This document shows positions 22,251-23,802 of a stretch of DNA of 23,802 nt, one piece after another. The notes below the pieces were generated by a model. The model had not been told where the DNA came from and did no database searches. It was given only the letters and a program-made list of their open reading frames with translations. How positions within the stretch are numbered: position 1 is the stretch's first letter; every line of letters begins with the position of its first letter. This stretch comes from Eubacteriales bacterium (GTDB lineage Bacteria; Bacillota; Clostridia; Oscillospirales; CAG-382), in contig JAQVQF010000004.1 in assembly GCA_028701715.1 (NCBI GenBank), positions 1-23,802 of the forward strand. The letters run 5' to 3'. The translations under genes and the position numbers were made by a program.

Positions 22251-22297
22251 AAATCCCTTGAAACCGCTGAAATGACGGTATTTTCAAGGGATTTTTA
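22251..22297 (+). terminator. Orphan terminator-like hairpin
   Basis: Arms of 13 bases, AAATCCCTTGAAA (22251-22263) and TTTCAAGGGATTT (22282-22294), pair perfectly. An inner ACCG/CGGT pairing and a T-run (22292-22296) add to it. No gene ends just before it, since the tRNA operon already stops at 22095. Confidence 0.7.
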
Positions 22298-22385
22298 TTG
22301 AGAAAATATTTTTGCATACGGCATTCGGTAATGATGAAAAATCCCCCGTAAAGTAAAATGAATTTTCATTCATTGACATAATGCC

Positions 22386-22414
22386 TTGAAAACGGCTGTT
22401 TGACATGATATAAT
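22386..22414 (+). promoter_or_regulatory. Promoter of the C_GCAxxG-nrdG pair
   Basis: TTGAAA (22386-22391), a 17-base spacer and TATAAT (22409-22414). The start near 22421 gives a leader of about 30 nt. A second TTGACA at 22373 is too far away to be its -35 box. Confidence 0.75.
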
Positions 22415-22450
22415 AAACTCAAGCATAACACGGAAAGTCAGGACATTATA

Positions 22451-22912
22451 ATGAGTATTCATTCTGAAAAAGCAAAGGAAAATTTTGAAAAAGGCTATAA
22501 CTGCGCTCAATCGGTGCTGCTTGCCTTTTCGGACGTGACGGGACTTGATGAAAAAAGCGCGCTGCTGCTGTCCTCTTCTTTCGGCGGGGGTATGGGCAGA
22601 CTGCGTGAGGTCTGCGGAGCGCTTACCGGAATATTCATGGCGGCGGGGCTTATTTACGGCTATACGGATACCACCGACAATGAAGCAAAAGCGGCGCATT
22701 ACGGGCGAATTCAAACGCTTGGGCTTAAATTCAAGGAAAAATACTCGACATTTCTTTGCAGAGATCTTCTTGAGCTGGATATAATACACGATATTCCCAC
22801 TCCGGAGCCGCGTACTCCGGAATACTATCAAAAAAGAAAATGCTCGCAATATGTCGAATTCGCGGCGATGCTGCTGGATGAATACATGGAAGACCACGGT
22901 GACGGAAAATGA
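22451..22912 (+). CDS. C_GCAxxG_C_C family protein
   Basis: The 153-residue protein belongs to the C_GCAxxG_C_C family (PF09719), small redox or metal-linked proteins of anaerobes whose biochemical role is not settled. The family's Cys positions are here: C18 in GYNCAQSVL, C55 in EVCGALTG, C103 in FLCRDLL and C131 in KRKCSQYV. The central motif reads CGALTG; the Cys-Gly-Ala...Gly pattern is in place. The glycine-rich FGGGMGR (44-50) is also typical. There is no signal peptide, so it is cytoplasmic. Its stop overlaps the ATG of the ribonucleotide reductase activase (ATGA), so the two are translationally coupled and may work in a shared redox context (inference). Confidence 0.87.
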   Translation: MSIHSEKAKENFEKGYNCAQSVLLAFSDVTGLDEKSALLLSSSFGGGMGRLREVCGALTGIFMAAGLIYGYTDTTDNEAKAAHYGRIQTLGLKFKEKYSTFLCRDLLELDIIHDIPTPEPRTPEYYQKRKCSQYVEFAAMLLDEYMEDHGDGK

Positions 22913-23601
22913 CGATACACGGATTGCAAAAGCTTACGCTGCTCGATTACCCCGGTAAAACGGCGTGCACGGTATTTACTGCGGGCTGCAACCTGCGCTG
23001 CCCGTTTTGCCATAACGCGTCGCTGGTGACCCGAATCAACGACAGCGGTATTATGACCGAGGAGGAATTTTTTATGTTCCTCGGGAAACGCAGGGGAATT
23101 CTTGACGGCGTATGTATAACGGGCGGCGAACCGCTTTTACAAAACGACATACGAGATTTTATTATAAAAATAAAAAAAGCGGGCTTTTTGGTTAAGCTTG
23201 ACACCAACGGCTTTATGTCGTCGCGCCTTTCGCGGCTGACAGACGAGAAGCTTATTGATTATATCGCCATGGACATTAAAAATTCTCCGGCAAAATATGC
23301 CGTCACCTCCGGTATCGAAGCGTTAAATATCGACGAGATTTATCAAAGTATTAAAACTATATTAAATTCCGGTATAGATTACGAATTCCGTACAACAGCC
23401 GTTTTTGAATATCACGATATTTCAGATTTTTGCGCTATAGCCGAAATGATAAAGGGAGCCAAGGCCTATTATATCCAGAATTTTGAGGATTCCGGGGACA
23501 CCGTTGTAAAAGGTCTTCATCCGTTGCCAGAGAAAATGCTGCTTGAAGCAAGAGAAGAAGCCATGAAAATTTTAAGCCATGTGGTTATCCGCGGCATTTA
23601 G
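22909..23601 (+). CDS. nrdG: Anaerobic ribonucleoside-triphosphate reductase activating protein (radical SAM)
   Basis: This radical SAM activase installs the glycyl radical on class III ribonucleotide reductase. The 230-residue product has C27-x3-C31-x2-C34 (GCNLRCPFCHN) for the 4Fe-4S cluster and TGGEP at 71-75 for SAM binding. KLTLLDYPGKTAC at the N-terminus and MDIKNSPAKY are typical of the NrdG subfamily seen in Clostridia (TIGR02495 type, larger than E. coli NrdG). Its ATG overlaps the preceding stop by four bases. nrdD begins 131 bases downstream under its own promoter, an order reversed from the usual nrdD-nrdG. Confidence 0.92.
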   Translation: MTIHGLQKLTLLDYPGKTACTVFTAGCNLRCPFCHNASLVTRINDSGIMTEEEFFMFLGKRRGILDGVCITGGEPLLQNDIRDFIIKIKKAGFLVKLDTNGFMSSRLSRLTDEKLIDYIAMDIKNSPAKYAVTSGIEALNIDEIYQSIKTILNSGIDYEFRTTAVFEYHDISDFCAIAEMIKGAKAYYIQNFEDSGDTVVKGLHPLPEKMLLEAREEAMKILSHVVIRGI

Positions 23602-23643
23602 CTTTCAACATTTTGTATATCACGCGGTTATAATTAAATAAAA

Positions 23644-23659
23644 ACACAATATATTGTAA
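23644..23659 (+). promoter_or_regulatory. NrdR-box-like palindrome upstream of nrdD
   Basis: ACACAATATATTGTAA contains the perfect 12-bp palindrome ACAATATATTGT and resembles the 16-bp NrdR box (ACACWATATATWGTGT type, from memory). It lies 8 bases before the -35 box of nrdD. NrdR represses ribonucleotide reductase genes, usually through two boxes; I see only one clear copy. Confidence 0.6.
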
Positions 23660-23667
23660 AATACCTG

Positions 23668-23696
23668 TTGACAAGGTTTTTTTTATATGATATTAT
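23668..23696 (+). promoter_or_regulatory. Promoter of nrdD
   Basis: TTGACA (23668-23673), a 17-base spacer and TATTAT (23691-23696). The leader is about 30 nt. Confidence 0.8.
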
Positions 23697-23732
23697 TATT
23701 TCACTGACAAAAAACACAAAGGGGATAGACGG

Positions 23733-23802
23733 ATGTATCAGGTAATAAAAAGAGACGGAAAAGTAACGGAATTCAACATCGCAAAAATCGCAAACGCAGT
23801 TA
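23733..23802 (+). CDS. nrdD: Anaerobic ribonucleoside-triphosphate reductase, 5' end
   Basis: Only 23 codons are inside the window: MYQVIKRDGKVTEFN and on to IAKIANAV. This is the start of an ATP-cone domain, the allosteric N-terminus of ribonucleotide reductases. With the NrdG-type activase upstream, the class III enzyme NrdD is the best reading; an ATP-cone also opens NrdR and class I/II enzymes, but not with this context. AAAGGGG (23718-23724) lies 8 bases before the ATG. It makes deoxyribonucleotides in the absence of oxygen. Confidence 0.85.
   Translation, partial: MYQVIKRDGKVTEFNIAKIANAV

Larger units (their letters stand above)
22096..22450. other. Gene-free stretch between tRNA operon and C_GCAxxG gene
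   Basis: I see no supportable gene in these 355 bases. They hold a terminator-like hairpin at 22251-22297, a promoter at 22386-22414 and AT-rich short inverted repeats (for example AATAAAGC 22132-22139 with GCTTTATT 22191-22198). A small RNA ending at the hairpin is possible, but no promoter for it is clear. Confidence 0.5.

Overview
The window reads like a chromosomal segment of an anaerobic, probably uncultured, gut-type Clostridia bacterium. This is inference from four things: strong Gram-positive Shine-Dalgarno sites and TTGACA/TATAAT promoters, many lipoproteins with Ser/Glu-rich spacers, tRNA genes with encoded CCA ends, and an oxygen-sensitive class III ribonucleotide reductase locus. 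No phage, transposon, CRISPR or plasmid gene is visible.

Layout. 1-526 is the 3' end of an N-acylglucosamine 2-epimerase family gene with a terminator. 780-2329 is a solute-binding lipoprotein gene broken by a one-base frameshift. 2552-4310 holds rpsB and tsf. 4479-7828 is a compact four-gene unit: a DUF1836 HTH regulator, an NfeD-like membrane protein, a flotillin and an unknown multi-pass membrane protein. Its promoter carries an inverted repeat over the -10 box, and a terminator closes it. 8004-10641 carries asnS and an aspartate-aminotransferase-like PLP enzyme.

10903-21418 is the accessory part and the most unusual. It encodes two full solute-binding lipoproteins with no permease or ATPase, and an 800-residue membrane-anchored protein (discoidin-like + DUF4855). 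It also encodes a lipoprotein ending in a CBM9-like domain, a TIM-barrel sugar isomerase/epimerase, an unknown membrane-anchored protein, a D-Ala-D-Ala carboxypeptidase-like protein and a VOC protein. I infer a surface glycan-binding and processing locus whose sugars could feed the cytoplasmic isomerase. The DUF4855 protein and the CBM9 lipoprotein appear to share a repeated beta-rich module of about 90-110 residues (one and two copies) that I could not assign to a named family.

21530-22095 is a tRNA operon (Asp, Phe, Gly, Thr) with promoter and terminator. A perfect 15-bp inverted repeat brackets tRNA-Phe. 22451-23802 holds a C_GCAxxG_C_C protein, the activase of anaerobic ribonucleotide reductase, and the start of nrdD behind its own promoter and an NrdR-box-like palindrome.

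All functions are read from translated sequence and remembered family motifs; no database search was run.
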